Of a stretch of 64,000 bases of DNA, positions 40,674 through 50,136 are shown piece after piece (positions within the stretch are counted from its first letter, which is position 1; the number at the start of each line of letters is the position of its first letter). A program made the translations under genes and the position numbers. The DNA lies in assembly GCA_020634435.1 (NCBI GenBank), contig JACKBS010000008.1, forward strand, positions 124,001 to 188,000. The letters run 5' to 3'. This DNA comes from Ardenticatenaceae bacterium (GTDB lineage Bacteria > Chloroflexota > Anaerolineae > Promineifilales > Promineifilaceae). The notes below the pieces were generated by a model. The model ran no database searches. It was not told where the DNA came from and worked only from the letters and a program-made list of their open reading frames with translations.

Positions 40674-42493
40674 TGCTGCATTGCCCCTTCGGAACGGCCG
40701 TTTTCCGGCCCAGGTCGTGGTGTTAAAGCGGCCTGGACGGGCAGCTTCACCACAAAGGTCGTTCCTTCACCCACCTGGCTTTGCACCTCAATCGTACCGC
40801 CCAGCATCTCGCAAAAACGGCTGCTAATGGCCAAGCCCAAACCGCTGCCGCCATGTACCCGCGTAAAAGAAGAATCCGCCTGCACAAAGGGCTGGAAAAT
40901 TTTGTTCATCATCTCGTCAGAAATGCCTTCACCTGTGTCGCGCACTGTAAACATGAGGCAGCCGGTTGCATTGTTGCGCCTGGCGGCCAGACAAATGGTG
41001 CCCTCGCTGGTGAACTTGGCGGCATTCCCCAACAAATTCAAGAGAATCTGGCGCAGCTTGGTCCGGTCGGTGTGCATAATGGCCAGGTCGGGGGCCAGGT
41101 CTAGCTCCAAAAGATTGTTGTTCTTGGCAACCTGAGGCTTGACATTGTTTATGACTTCGTTAACCAGGTCCGGCACGGAAAACTCAGTCAGAATAACGTC
41201 CATGCGTTCAGCTTCAATTTTGGACAAATCTAAAATGTTGCCAATCAGAAAATTCAGCCCCTGAGCGGCCGTACCAATTTGCTTCAGGTGGGGCACAATC
41301 TTCTCATATCCCCACGCTTCACTTCGTTCTTGGATCAGTTCGCTGTAGCCAATGATGGCCGCCAGCGGGGTGCGCAGTTCATGGCTCATGGTGGCCAAAA
41401 AAGTGCTCTTGGCCCGGCTAGCTGCTTCCGCAGCTTCTTTGGCTTCCAAGAGAGATGCTTCTGTCTGCTTCAAGCGCGTAATCTCGTGCACCATCAACAG
41501 CTGCCCAGTCAGATGGTCGTTTTTGTCGCGCAGTGGGGAGAGTGAGACCTGGTAATGGCGCGTCTCGCCGTTGTCAAAGGTGAGGCTTACTTCATCTTGA
41601 GAACGGGGCCGACCGCGAAACCGTTTGAGCAGTTCAGGCCAGCGTGCCAGGACGTCGTCAATGGGCTGGCCAAGAACGTCTTCTGTCATGTTCACCATGC
41701 GCAAAACGGCCGGATTTGCCTCCAGGATGCGGTTTTGTTCATCCAGCACCACCACCCCGTCTTGCATCTCATCAATGACACGTTTGCGGATGATGGGCGT
41801 TATTTCTACCAATCCCACCTTGAAGATGCCCCAGGCAATGGCGAGAGCGGTAATCAAAAAAGAAATGGGCGTGTAATCAAATGGGCTGACGCGCACCACC
41901 ACAAACAAAATATTGGCAATCCAGGGAACGGCCGCTCCGAGCAACATTACGCTAATTTGTCGGCGGTGCAGCCGCGAACTTTGCCGGTAGCCGCGTACCA
42001 AAATCACAAAGCCCGCAATGAGCATCAGGTAGGAATATGCCGTATGAATCCAAAAGCCTGGCCCTGGCACCCATTCCCAATACGGATTTGGCCCGGTAGT
42101 GTTAAGTACCTTGCTCACCTGGAAAAACTGCTGCCACGGACTGGTCCAAAGCAAAATGAGGGTGAGCAGCGGCATGATCAGCAGCAAAGAAAGGTTGGCT
42201 CGGGTGAGAACGGCCGCACGGTCGGTAAACATCAGGCTAAACATGAACCAGGCCGTGGGCACCATGACCACGCCGATGAACTGGAAGTTGCTCCAAAACA
42301 GCCGCGCGTTGTAATCAAAGGCCATCGCTTCAAGCGTGCTGCCGACTAGCCAGATTACCAGCCCCATCATCAGCGGCAGCAAAGGGCGTGCGCCGCGCAT
42401 ACTGCGCCGCTGCCACGTGTATACCAGCATAAAGATGGCAATGAGCGAGGCGATGAGCACCGGTATGGCGATGGGGGTGAATTTCCAGTTCAT
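40670..42493 (-). CDS. Histidine kinase with 7TM sensor, PAS, HisKA and HATPase (kinase 2 of array)
   Basis: 607 residues from ATG 42493; the frame is open further into the preceding gene, but the family N-terminus MNWKFTPIAIPVLIAS and the TAATG junction fix the start. 7TM sensor (about 8-230), PAS (about 240-345), linker LEAKEAAEAASRAKSTFLAT, HisKA with His371 in MSHELRTPLAAI and HATPase_c with DTGEGISD and GGSGLGLAIS. Same layout as kinase 3. A tail of about 20 residues ends in RPGPENGRSEGAMQQ, where NGRSE is encoded at an ACGGCCGT-like site. Confidence 0.93.
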   Translation of the reverse strand: MNWKFTPIAIPVLIASLIAIFMLVYTWQRRSMRGARPLLPLMMGLVIWLVGSTLEAMAFDYNARLFWSNFQFIGVVMVPTAWFMFSLMFTDRAAVLTRANLSLLLIMPLLTLILLWTSPWQQFFQVSKVLNTTGPNPYWEWVPGPGFWIHTAYSYLMLIAGFVILVRGYRQSSRLHRRQISVMLLGAAVPWIANILFVVVRVSPFDYTPISFLITALAIAWGIFKVGLVEITPIIRKRVIDEMQDGVVVLDEQNRILEANPAVLRMVNMTEDVLGQPIDDVLARWPELLKRFRGRPRSQDEVSLTFDNGETRHYQVSLSPLRDKNDHLTGQLLMVHEITRLKQTEASLLEAKEAAEAASRAKSTFLATMSHELRTPLAAIIGYSELIQERSEAWGYEKIVPHLKQIGTAAQGLNFLIGNILDLSKIEAERMDVILTEFSVPDLVNEVINNVKPQVAKNNNLLELDLAPDLAIMHTDRTKLRQILLNLLGNAAKFTSEGTICLAARRNNATGCLMFTVRDTGEGISDEMMNKIFQPFVQADSSFTRVHGGSGLGLAISSRFCEMLGGTIEVQSQVGEGTTFVVKLPVQAALTPRPGPENGRSEGAMQQ

Positions 42494-44808
42494 TATTTTG
42501 CTAAGTTTCTCGCCCGCCACGGCAAATTGACCGTGAAGATTGATCCCTGGCCAAATTGGCTCTCGACGCAAATTTCACCGCCCAGCATCTGGCAGTAATG
42601 CTGGCTAATAGATAGCCCTAGCCCCGTGCCGCCAAATTTGCGTGACAGGGAAGAGTCGGCCTGGGTAAACGGTTGGAACAGTCCAGCGATTTGCTCTTCG
42701 GTGAGTCCAATGCCGGTGTCGCAAACTTTGAATTGAACGTACTGGTCTTGCCGCGAAATGTGCAGTTCCACCTGGCCGTTTTCGGTGAACTTGGCGGCAT
42801 TGCCCAGCAAATTGAGCAGCACCTGGTTTAGCAGGGTTGGGTCGGTGTGCATACTGCCAATGTCGGGCGGGCAGTTGACTGTAAAGTGATTGCTGTTGGG
42901 GCTCATTAACGGCTGGGCTACCGTGACGACTTTTTGCAGCAATTCTTCAATTTCCACTTCTTCGATGTGGAGAATAACCTTGCCCGCTTCAATTTTAGAC
43001 ATATCCAAAATTTCGCTGATGATGGCGAGCAGGTGGTAAGCGGCCGTTTCTGACTTTTGCAGGTAAGGCAGCAGATGCGTGCCGGTATCCTGCGCGGACA
43101 TGACTTCTTGCAGTAGTTCGTTGTAGCCAATGATGGCGGTGAGCGGCGTGCGCAGTTCGTGGCTCATGTTGGCCAGGAAGGCGCTTTTGGAACGGCTGGC
43201 GGCTTCTGCCTGGTCTTTAGCCACGGAAAGTTCTTCCACGAGCCGCTGCTCGGCGGCATACATTTGGGCATTGGTAAAGGCCAGGGAAATCTGGTCGGCG
43301 GCCAGCTGCATAAGCTGAATTTTCTCTTCGGTAAAGTGGTTGGTGTTGGGGTGGGTCAGGGTGAGGATGCCCAAGACGCTGCCTTTACGCAGCACGGGCA
43401 CGGCCAAGGCCGAGCGAACAATGTAAGGTTGCCCCCCCAAATTCAGCCAGCGGGCATCGGACGTTGTATCGTGCACGCAGGCAGATTGTTTATGCTGCAA
43501 CACCCATCCGGCCAGACCTTTTTTGAGAACGGCCGTTTCTACCACAACTTGCAGCTCAGGATCAATATTGGGCCAGGCCAGAATGCGGTGCGTGATGTTT
43601 TGATCTTCGTCAAACAAAAACAGACTGCCCGTGTCGGCGGCCGTTGTGTCTACCGCAATGCTGAGCGTGCTTTGCAGCGTTTCATCCAGTTCTGGCGTTT
43701 GCGTGACCACATGGGCAATTTCAACCAGCGTTTCAAAGAGCTGCTTTTGGTTTTCCAGCTCTTGTGCCGCCTGCCGCGCTTCGGTGACGTCGTGCAAAAT
43801 GAGCAAACGGCCGCTGGGTTGACCTCGTTGGTCACGCAGTGGGGAAACGGTTGCTTCAAAAAAGCCGCTGTTGTTTTCCCACGATAATTTGATTTCTTGC
43901 TGCACTTCATTTTGTTCATAAAGCGGCAGCACATTGGCAAACGGCCCCTGGAAAAGCTCCTGGGCGGTCATGCTCACTTTGAGGGGCGAAACGCTGTTAA
44001 ATAATCGCTCGGCCGATGGGTTGAAATCTAGCAGGCGGTGCTGCTCATTCCACACCAGCATGACGTTGGACATATTTTCCAGCACCGTCTCGCGGGCGAA
44101 GGGGGCCACGTCCAACAAACTCAACTTGCGCAGATTCCAGGCCAGGAAAATGGCGGTGGCGGCAAAACCTAGCGGGGTCAAATCTAGCGCGGGGAACGGC
44201 GTCAGCCGGGTAACGTACAGACCATTGCCCAGCCAGGGGAAAATGGTGGCCAGAACCAGGCCATACGTTTGCAGGCGATAAGGATCGCGCAGCTTGTGGC
44301 CCAAGGTTAGCAAGAGGTAAGATCCGGCCAGCAGCATGGAGTATGAATAAGCAATCAATACCCAAAAGAGTGGGCCGTAAGTGACATCCAGATTGATGAA
44401 CGGATCGGTCGTTTTGAGACCAACCGCGCGGTAAAAAATGCCTAGCCCAGGCTCCAGCCAGACAGTTAGCAGAAGGAGCCAGGGAATGACAAAAAAGATG
44501 ACCAGCCACCGGCTGGGGAAACGCCAGCGGCGCGTGTATTGCAGGCAAAAAACGATAAAAACTGAGGAAACGTTGACGATGCCGACGTACTGAATTTTGA
44601 CCCAAAACAGCTTGGCGGGCAGGGTGGTGGCTCCAATTTCCAGCGCGTAGCCTAAACACCACAGCGCTGCCAGGGCCGAAAACCAGGCAAAGGCTTTGGC
44701 ACCTGGTGAGTTAAGTCGGCGTTGGGCAGGGAAGAAGAGCAGGCCAGAAATGGCCGCAGCAACAAACAGCGGAATGGTATAGGGGGTAAACGTCCAATCT
44801 AACAACAT
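42493..44808 (-). CDS. Histidine kinase with 7TM sensor, PAS, GAF, HisKA and HATPase (kinase 1 of array)
   Basis: 771 residues. 7TM sensor (about 8-230), PAS (about 240-345), an additional GAF domain (about 355-515, VDTTAADTGSLFLFDEDQNI, SALAVPVLRKGSVLGILTLT), HisKA with His550 in MSHELRTPLTAI, HATPase_c with DTGIGLTE and GGTGLGLSIS. The GAF insertion distinguishes it from kinases 2 and 3 and offers a second, cytosolic input. Stop and next start overlap by one base. It begins 21 bases after the hybrid protein gene. Confidence 0.93.
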   Translation of the reverse strand: MLLDWTFTPYTIPLFVAAAISGLLFFPAQRRLNSPGAKAFAWFSALAALWCLGYALEIGATTLPAKLFWVKIQYVGIVNVSSVFIVFCLQYTRRWRFPSRWLVIFFVIPWLLLLTVWLEPGLGIFYRAVGLKTTDPFINLDVTYGPLFWVLIAYSYSMLLAGSYLLLTLGHKLRDPYRLQTYGLVLATIFPWLGNGLYVTRLTPFPALDLTPLGFAATAIFLAWNLRKLSLLDVAPFARETVLENMSNVMLVWNEQHRLLDFNPSAERLFNSVSPLKVSMTAQELFQGPFANVLPLYEQNEVQQEIKLSWENNSGFFEATVSPLRDQRGQPSGRLLILHDVTEARQAAQELENQKQLFETLVEIAHVVTQTPELDETLQSTLSIAVDTTAADTGSLFLFDEDQNITHRILAWPNIDPELQVVVETAVLKKGLAGWVLQHKQSACVHDTTSDARWLNLGGQPYIVRSALAVPVLRKGSVLGILTLTHPNTNHFTEEKIQLMQLAADQISLAFTNAQMYAAEQRLVEELSVAKDQAEAASRSKSAFLANMSHELRTPLTAIIGYNELLQEVMSAQDTGTHLLPYLQKSETAAYHLLAIISEILDMSKIEAGKVILHIEEVEIEELLQKVVTVAQPLMSPNSNHFTVNCPPDIGSMHTDPTLLNQVLLNLLGNAAKFTENGQVELHISRQDQYVQFKVCDTGIGLTEEQIAGLFQPFTQADSSLSRKFGGTGLGLSISQHYCQMLGGEICVESQFGQGSIFTVNLPWRARNLAK

Positions 44809-44828
44809 GAAGTGGACACTTGTGCTTT

Positions 44829-46409
44829 TTACGCAACCGGTTGGGCGCGGGCCGTTACGGCCGTTTCTTGTTCAATAACAGGTAAAGTGAAGAAAAAGGT
44901 GCTGCCGTGACCGTACTCTGAGGTAAAACCAATTTCACCACCCTGTAATTCTACCAGTTTTTTAGTGATGTTTAATCCCAAACCAGTACCACGTACGTTG
45001 GCCACCTTCTCGTCATCGGCGCGGAAGAATTGACTGAATATCCTGCCCTGGTCTTCCGGCTGGATACCAATGCCAGAATCTTTTACGGCGATCTGGAGCT
45101 GGCGACCCGCGTCGGTTTCTACCAGCTGCGCCGAGACATGGATACGGCCGTTTTCCAGCGTGTATTTGCTGGCGTTGCTGATCAAGTTTGTCAAAATCTG
45201 GCTCAGGCGCTTGGCATCGGCCCGTATCAGGGGCGGCGCTTCGGGCAGCTCAAGGATTAGCTCCTGATGCTTGTCTTCGATTTGAGGGCCAAACATTTTC
45301 ACCACGTTGAGCACCACATCTGGCAGCGAAACCGCTTCAATTTTTAGGCCGAACAGCCCCGTTTCAATCTGGGTAATATCGTCCAGCTCCAGCGCCAGGT
45401 TGTGAATCCGGGTGGCCCCCTCAGTGATGATGCTCAGGTAGTTGGCCTGGGTTTCGGCGGGTAGCTTGGCACCGTGGCGGCTAAGCAGGTATGTGTATGA
45501 CTGGATAGAAGTGAGCGGATTTTTCAGCTCGTGAGACACCATAGCTACAAAATTGCTCTTGGCCTTGTTGGCCGCCTGCACGTCGGCGTACAGCTGCGCG
45601 TTGTGCATGGCGATGGCAATGTGGATGGCCAGCCGTTTGAGGAAGCGCATGGTGGTTTCAGAAACCGGCGCAGCCAGGTCGAAGATGGCCACGTCGCGGA
45701 TGATGGCGTTGCGATGAATGGGGAGGGTGAGCCGGTATTTGGCCTCGGGGTGGAGACGGCCGTTTGTCGGTACAAGCGTTTGGGTCACCTCACGAAGCTG
45801 CTTATCAGCAGTGAGGGTGGGCAGATCGGCGGCTTCAATGCCCTGCATGGCGCGCACGTGAAGTTGGTTGCCATCTATGGCCCCGATGCAGCTGGCGAGA
45901 GCGGCCGTTTTTTCTGTGCCCCAGTGCAGCGTTAGCCAGGAAATGGCTTCGCGGTCGAGCGTGGTGTTGAGTTCCTGGTCAATTTCTTGCAGCAGTTTTA
46001 GCTCTTCTAGCCAGGTTTGTTGCGCGTCCCGAAAATGCTTCTTTTCTAGCGAGGCGTTCAGGCGGGCCCACAGCAGTTCGCTTTCAATCGGCTTGCTCAA
46101 AAAGTCTTCTGCGCCAAGCTGGATGCACCGGACCACACTTTTTAGATCCGTTAGCGCCGACATAACCACCACAGGCGTGGAATTGCCCATATCCTTGAGT
46201 GCCTTGAGGACATCAAAGCCGTCCATATCGGGCATCATGATGTCTAGCAAAATCAAGTCAAAGTTATGCTTTTCAATCAGATCTAGCGCTTGCTGGCCAT
46301 TTTTGGCCGTTTTTACCCCATATTCCCGATGTTTCAGCCAGGTGGAAAGCAGTTCGCGAATAAGTGTGTCGTCATCCACAACTAGAATGGAGCTGTTTCT
46401 AAAATCCAT
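44829..46409 (-). CDS. Receiver - GAF-like - histidine kinase (REC-HK) protein
   Basis: 526 residues from ATG 46409 (MDFRNSSILVVDDD; GAGGG close upstream); a GTG 25 codons earlier is possible. N-terminal receiver (about 6-125) with VVDDDTL, Asp in LILLDIMMPDMDG and Lys in FLSKPIES; then a GAF-like region (about 155-300), HisKA with the His in MVSHELKNPLTSI and HATPase_c with DSGIGIQPED and GTGLGLNITKK. No transmembrane segment. An N-terminal receiver followed by a kinase is the layout of phosphorelay nodes that take signal from other kinases; the three membrane kinases downstream are natural partners. First gene of the array. Confidence 0.92.
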   Translation of the reverse strand: MDFRNSSILVVDDDTLIRELLSTWLKHREYGVKTAKNGQQALDLIEKHNFDLILLDIMMPDMDGFDVLKALKDMGNSTPVVVMSALTDLKSVVRCIQLGAEDFLSKPIESELLWARLNASLEKKHFRDAQQTWLEELKLLQEIDQELNTTLDREAISWLTLHWGTEKTAALASCIGAIDGNQLHVRAMQGIEAADLPTLTADKQLREVTQTLVPTNGRLHPEAKYRLTLPIHRNAIIRDVAIFDLAAPVSETTMRFLKRLAIHIAIAMHNAQLYADVQAANKAKSNFVAMVSHELKNPLTSIQSYTYLLSRHGAKLPAETQANYLSIITEGATRIHNLALELDDITQIETGLFGLKIEAVSLPDVVLNVVKMFGPQIEDKHQELILELPEAPPLIRADAKRLSQILTNLISNASKYTLENGRIHVSAQLVETDAGRQLQIAVKDSGIGIQPEDQGRIFSQFFRADDEKVANVRGTGLGLNITKKLVELQGGEIGFTSEYGHGSTFFFTLPVIEQETAVTARAQPVA

Positions 46410-46751
46410 TTTGCCCTCATCGTTTTTGATGGTGTTTGGTAGCTCTGAGCTGTCTTTCGTTGCTTTTATGTGAGGGAACTTCACAACGTTTGGTTAGACA
46501 GACAATCATAAAAAAGGTCACTTTGTTAACTCAAAGCTTGCGGATGAGCTACCTCGTGCCAAAAAACGGCTTTGCGTGTGTCTGTAAAAGTGAGAAGGTG
46601 GTTCGATGTACGGGGTTAAAGCGGCTGTAACGGTTGAATGGCTTCCCGGACCAGGCGTTATGCTTCTCTTCCTGCTTTACGGTAGAATAGATTCCTTATA
46701 TTTAATGTTACAACAAAGAGCAAACCGGCACCCAGTTGAGGTGCCGGAAAA
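46410..46751. other. Divergent intergenic region before DUF2344 gene
   Basis: 342 bases without a clear gene. CCGGCACC (46725-46732) and GGTGCCGG (46740-46747) form a perfect 8-pair hairpin ending four bases before the GTG at 46752 and so could mask the start of the DUF2344 gene. TTTACG and TATTTA near 46677 and 46700 could be a weak rightward promoter. Nothing else recognised. Confidence 0.4.
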
Positions 46752-47426
46752 GTGAGAGGTATGCAGGCCAATTACGTTCAGCGATTACGCTTGACTTTTA
46801 GCAAAGACGGTCCCGCCCGGTATATTAGCCATTTGGACCTGGCGCGCACTTTGGAACGAGCGCTCAACCGGGCCAGGATTCCGGTAGCTTACACACAAGG
46901 CTTCAACCGTCGCCCGCGCATGCAGATGGCCACTGCGCTGCCGCTGGGCTACACCAGCGAATATGAGCTGGCCGATATTTTGCTGATGGAGAAGATGGAG
47001 CCAGGCACCGCGCAGCAGCAGTTGATGGCCAGAATGGCCCCCGGCATTAACATTTCGCAGGTGGAGGAGGTGCCGATTAGCGGGCCTTCGTTGCAGTCTA
47101 TCACCCAATCCTCTAGCTATGTGGCCACGCCGTTGGACCCGGTTGATTTTGCTGAACTTCAGGCCAAGGTGGCCAGTATGCTGGCCGCGGAGTCGCTGGA
47201 GAAGGTGCGGGAGAAGCAGGGCAAAAAGAAGACGTACGATTTACGGCCGTTAATCCTTGATCTCTCCACCACGCAAGATGAAAACGGCCAGGTCTACATC
47301 TACATGAACCTTTGCCTGGAACCGTCTCGCACCGGCCGCCCCGATGAAGTGCTGGAAGCATTGGGTTTTGATCCGCTGGACATGCGCATTCACCGCACAG
47401 GGATGGTGTTGGCGGAAGACGCCTGA
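46752..47426 (+). CDS. TIGR03936/DUF2344 family radical SAM-associated protein
   Basis: 224 residues from GTG 46752; the ATG three codons later is an alternative. The N-terminus YVQRLRLTFSKDGPARYISH, LDLARTLERALNRARIPVAY and QGFNRRPRMQMATALPLGY are diagnostic for the DUF2344 family, which in many bacteria is the C-terminal part of a larger radical SAM protein linked with ribosomal or RNA modification genes. Here it is a free-standing protein and no radical SAM gene is next to it, so its partner must be elsewhere. The molecular role is unknown. The start is preceded by a strong hairpin. Confidence 0.88.
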   Translation: MRGMQANYVQRLRLTFSKDGPARYISHLDLARTLERALNRARIPVAYTQGFNRRPRMQMATALPLGYTSEYELADILLMEKMEPGTAQQQLMARMAPGINISQVEEVPISGPSLQSITQSSSYVATPLDPVDFAELQAKVASMLAAESLEKVREKQGKKKTYDLRPLILDLSTTQDENGQVYIYMNLCLEPSRTGRPDEVLEALGFDPLDMRIHRTGMVLAEDA

Positions 47427-47433
47427 ATGGTTA

Positions 47434-48294
47434 ATGGTCAACTGTAAATGGCTCATTGTTGGCTTGCTGGTGGTAGGTATGACGGCTTGTGCGGGGTCTG
47501 GGGCAACGGCCGTTCCGCCAACTCCTCTAATTTTATCTACGCCCACACCCCAATCCACGCCCACCTTACAGGTCATCCCGTCACCCCTTCCCCCCGTCAC
47601 TTTGCCTCCCCCCGCCGACACCGACTGGCAGCCCCTGCAACCCGGTCTGGAGCGTCGCACAATACGGCTGCTGGATGAAAACGGCCGTCAAACCGAACAG
47701 CTCACCCTCTTGCGCATAGACCCGACTTTGTTTGACTTTCGACTGGGTTACAGCCCTGGCCAACCCAAGCCGCTGGCGACGTGGCAGCAGGAGACGGGGG
47801 CACTCATCGTGATGAACGGTGGCTTTTTTACAGAGGAATATCTGGCAACGGGCTTAATTGTGGTAGAGGGGCAGGCGAGCGGCAGCAGCTACGTGGGCTT
47901 TGGCGGTATGGTGACGTTGAATGAGGGAGGGGTGGATGTGCGCTCGTTGGTGGAACGGCCGTATGATCCCACTGAAACCTTCGACTACGCGCTGCAATCT
48001 TTCCCCATGCTGGTGCTGAATGGCGCACCTGCTTACCAAAATGCCGACTTCGATGCCGCGCGGCGCACGGTGATTGGGGTGGACGAGAACGGCCGTGTGT
48101 TGCTCATTTTTGCATCGTGGGGCAGTTTTACCCTGGCTGAACTGAGCAGTTACCTGGCTAGCGCCGACTTTGGCCTGGTCAATGCCCTCAACCTCGACGG
48201 CGGCACCTCTACCGGCCTGATCCTGACGGACCCGGCTCAAGAGATTCCTGCTTTTACGGCCGTTCCCACCGTCATTCTTGTCTACGCAAAATAA
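47434..48294 (+). CDS. Phosphodiester glycosidase (NAGPA/DUF2233) domain lipoprotein
   Basis: 286 residues from the ATG at 47434, 7 bases after the DUF2344 stop, giving a proper lipoprotein signal MVNCKWLIVGLLVVGMTACAG; the frame upstream overlaps the previous gene. Pro/Thr-rich spacer (about 25-65), then the NAGPA-like domain with ALIVMNGGFFTEEYLATGLI, RTVIGVDENGRVLLIFAS, and LVNALNLDGGTSTGLIL. Mammalian NAGPA removes GlcNAc caps; bacterial relatives occur at the cell surface and in sporulation, with unproven substrates. DGGTST is the conserved active-site loop. Probably cotranscribed with the DUF2344 gene. Confidence 0.87.
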   Translation: MVNCKWLIVGLLVVGMTACAGSGATAVPPTPLILSTPTPQSTPTLQVIPSPLPPVTLPPPADTDWQPLQPGLERRTIRLLDENGRQTEQLTLLRIDPTLFDFRLGYSPGQPKPLATWQQETGALIVMNGGFFTEEYLATGLIVVEGQASGSSYVGFGGMVTLNEGGVDVRSLVERPYDPTETFDYALQSFPMLVLNGAPAYQNADFDAARRTVIGVDENGRVLLIFASWGSFTLAELSSYLASADFGLVNALNLDGGTSTGLILTDPAQEIPAFTAVPTVILVYAK

Positions 48295-48312
48295 ATGGCG
48301 GCACGGATTTAA

Positions 48313-48663
48313 CTACCCTACGGATACGGCCAGCTGCCCTTCGGGGCCGCACAGGCAGCGAGTTTGTATTCGGCTGGGGTTGAAAAAGACGGAAAGCCAG
48401 TCGTGCCAATCGGCAACAGTTTCTCGATTGGCGGCATAATAAATCCAACGGCCGTCCACCGCATCCCGCCGCGACGACACCAACCCCACACTTTCCAACA
48501 CCTTCAGGTGGTGCGACAGTAGATTGGGCGCCAGACTCAATTTGTCCTTCAACTCGCAGTTGCAGGTATCCCCGTCCATCAGCTCGGCAAAAATGCGCAG
48601 CCGGTTGGGGTCTGAGAGAGCTTTGAAAACGGCCGTTCGTTGTGTCAATTCTTCTTTGTTCAT
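48313..48663 (-). CDS. ArsR-family metalloregulatory repressor
   Basis: 116 residues from ATG 48663. Winged helix with SDPNRLRIFAELMD, the recognition helix LAPNLLSHHLKVLESVGLVS and wing RRDAVDGRWIYYAA. CNCEL (in DTCNCELKD) falls at the position of the arsenic/cadmium site of ArsR (ELCVCDL), and CLCGPEG near the C-terminus adds two Cys that may complete a thiolate site. It would repress the thioredoxin-permease-arsR operon, whose upstream region holds two matching palindromes. It is separated from the permease by 142 bases filled with repeat sequence, and has no evident Shine-Dalgarno sequence. Confidence 0.9.
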   Translation of the reverse strand: MNKEELTQRTAVFKALSDPNRLRIFAELMDGDTCNCELKDKLSLAPNLLSHHLKVLESVGLVSSRRDAVDGRWIYYAANRETVADWHDWLSVFFNPSRIQTRCLCGPEGQLAVSVG

Positions 48664-48672
48664 AATCAATCA

Positions 48673-48805
48673 AACAAAGATTACACAGATTTAATATCCA
48701 AATGTCATTCCCGCGTAGGCGGGCATCCATATTCTGTAAAAGAGTGGATGCCCACCTGCGCGGGCATGACACGACTTGGTGTAATCTGCGTAATCTGTGG
48801 CTGGA
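48673..48805. repeat. Nested repeats between permease and arsR genes
   Basis: Outer word pairs AGATTACACAGATTTA (48679-48693) and GTAATCTGCGTAATCTGTG (48781-48799) surround a TGTCATTCCCGCG...GCGGGCATGACA hairpin (48703-48771). The inner hairpin is the same family as those at 59512-59568 and 63184-63253, with arms TCATTCCCGCGTAGGCGGGC and its complement, and ATCCA/TGGAT at the inner end. Confidence 0.8.
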
Positions 48806-49864
48806 TTACCCAATCACCCAATTAAACAGGTAGCCCGTAAAAATAATCGCCAGAGCTACAATGCCAATAAAAATGGCGATGAGGCGCAGCTTGATGACTC
48901 GCTTCAAAATGAGCATCTCCGGCAAACTCAGCGCCACCACGGACATCATAAAGGCCAGCACCGTGCCTAGCGCTGCCCCTTTTTCCATGAGGGCGTGCAC
49001 CACGGGGATGATGCCTGCGGCGTTGGCGTAAAGTGGCACTCCCAGGAGAACGGCCGTTGGCACCGACCACCACGCCTCGCGCCCCATCACGTTCACCAGA
49101 AAATCTTCCGGCACGTAGCCGTGAATCCCCGCGCCAATGCCAATGCCGATGACCACAAACAGCCACACCTTGCCCACAATCTCTTTGGTGCTGCGCCCCG
49201 CATCCCGAATCCGGTCATCCCAGGTCGGTTTGTAAGTCACGTCGGAAGCCTGCCCCACTTTTACCTGCCAGACAAACTCTTCCACGTACTTTTCTGGCTG
49301 CAAACGGCCGATGAGCAGTCCGCCCACCACGGCAATCGTCAGGCCAGAAACCAGATACAGTCCGGCGATTTGCCAGCCAAACAGTCCAAACAGCATCGCC
49401 AGAGCAATCTCGTTCACCACGGGCGTGGCAATCAAAAAGGAGAAGGTGACGCCCAGCGGAATGCCGCTCTCCACAAAGCCAATAAACAGCGGCACGGCCG
49501 AACACGAGCAAAACGGTGTCAACACGCCTAGCCCAGCCGCCAGCACGTTGCCTATGCCTTCGCGCCGTCCACCCAGCGCCGCCCGCGTCCGCTCCGGGCT
49601 AAAAAAGGAGCGAATAAAAGTGACGAGAAAAATCATCCCCGCCAGCAGCATCAGGATTTTTGGGACATCGTAGAGGAAAAAGTTAATTGATTCGCCCAGG
49701 TGCGTCTCTGGCAGCAGGCCGATGAGGTCGTAGGTGAGCCAGTCGGCCAGGGCTTGTAGCTGCTGCCACACCAGCACCCACACCAGACCCAGCAGCAGCA
49801 CCAGCGCCGGCAGCTGCCAGCCAGATTTGCGGGGTGGGGTGAGCGTGATTTTTTGGCTGCTCAT
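48806..49864 (-). CDS. Permease of the DUF318/ArsP family
   Basis: 352 residues with about eight to ten membrane segments. The motif GVLTPFCSCSAVPLFIGFVE carries the Cys-Ser-Cys characteristic of the family, and LIATPVVNEIALAMLFGLFG and GVPLYANAAGIIPVVHALME are conserved pore segments. ArsP members export trivalent organoarsenicals; other DUF318 members have unknown cargo. The operon context (thioredoxin-like protein upstream, ArsR repressor downstream) supports a thiol-reactive metalloid or related substrate. The start ATG overlaps no other gene and is 9 bases from the thioredoxin stop. Confidence 0.9.
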   Translation of the reverse strand: MSSQKITLTPPRKSGWQLPALVLLLGLVWVLVWQQLQALADWLTYDLIGLLPETHLGESINFFLYDVPKILMLLAGMIFLVTFIRSFFSPERTRAALGGRREGIGNVLAAGLGVLTPFCSCSAVPLFIGFVESGIPLGVTFSFLIATPVVNEIALAMLFGLFGWQIAGLYLVSGLTIAVVGGLLIGRLQPEKYVEEFVWQVKVGQASDVTYKPTWDDRIRDAGRSTKEIVGKVWLFVVIGIGIGAGIHGYVPEDFLVNVMGREAWWSVPTAVLLGVPLYANAAGIIPVVHALMEKGAALGTVLAFMMSVVALSLPEMLILKRVIKLRLIAIFIGIVALAIIFTGYLFNWVIG

Positions 49865-49873
49865 GATTGGCTC

Positions 49874-50119
49874 CTAATTTTGGGCGGCGATAAGCCAGTT
49901 GTTTACTTCCTCATTGCTGGGGATACGGCCGTACGCCACCACCTTCTCATCAATGATCAATCCAGGAGTTGACATAACCCCATAGGCCATGATCTGTGCG
50001 TAGTCGGTTACCTTCTCAATTTCAGCATCCAGGCCTAGTTTTTCCACTTCACTTCGAGCGATTTGTTCCACACGTTTGCAATTGGCGCAGCCGGGTCCCA
50101 GCACTTTTATTTGTAGCAT
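49874..50119 (-). CDS. Small thioredoxin-fold redox protein (MTH895/TM0996 type)
   Basis: 81 residues, typical of the small redox-active disulfide protein 2 family. The N-terminal strand MLQIKVLGPG leads to the active-site Cys11-Ala-Asn-Cys14 (GCANCKRVEQ), then a cis-Pro loop VMSTPGLIIDEKVVAYGR. These proteins occur with DUF318 permeases in many genomes and may reduce a thiol-bound substrate for export. First gene of the operon, with AGGAG before the ATG and ArsR-type operators upstream. Confidence 0.92.
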   Translation of the reverse strand: MLQIKVLGPGCANCKRVEQIARSEVEKLGLDAEIEKVTDYAQIMAYGVMSTPGLIIDEKVVAYGRIPSNEEVNNWLIAAQN

Positions 50120-50136
50120 CAGATTCTCCTAGATAA

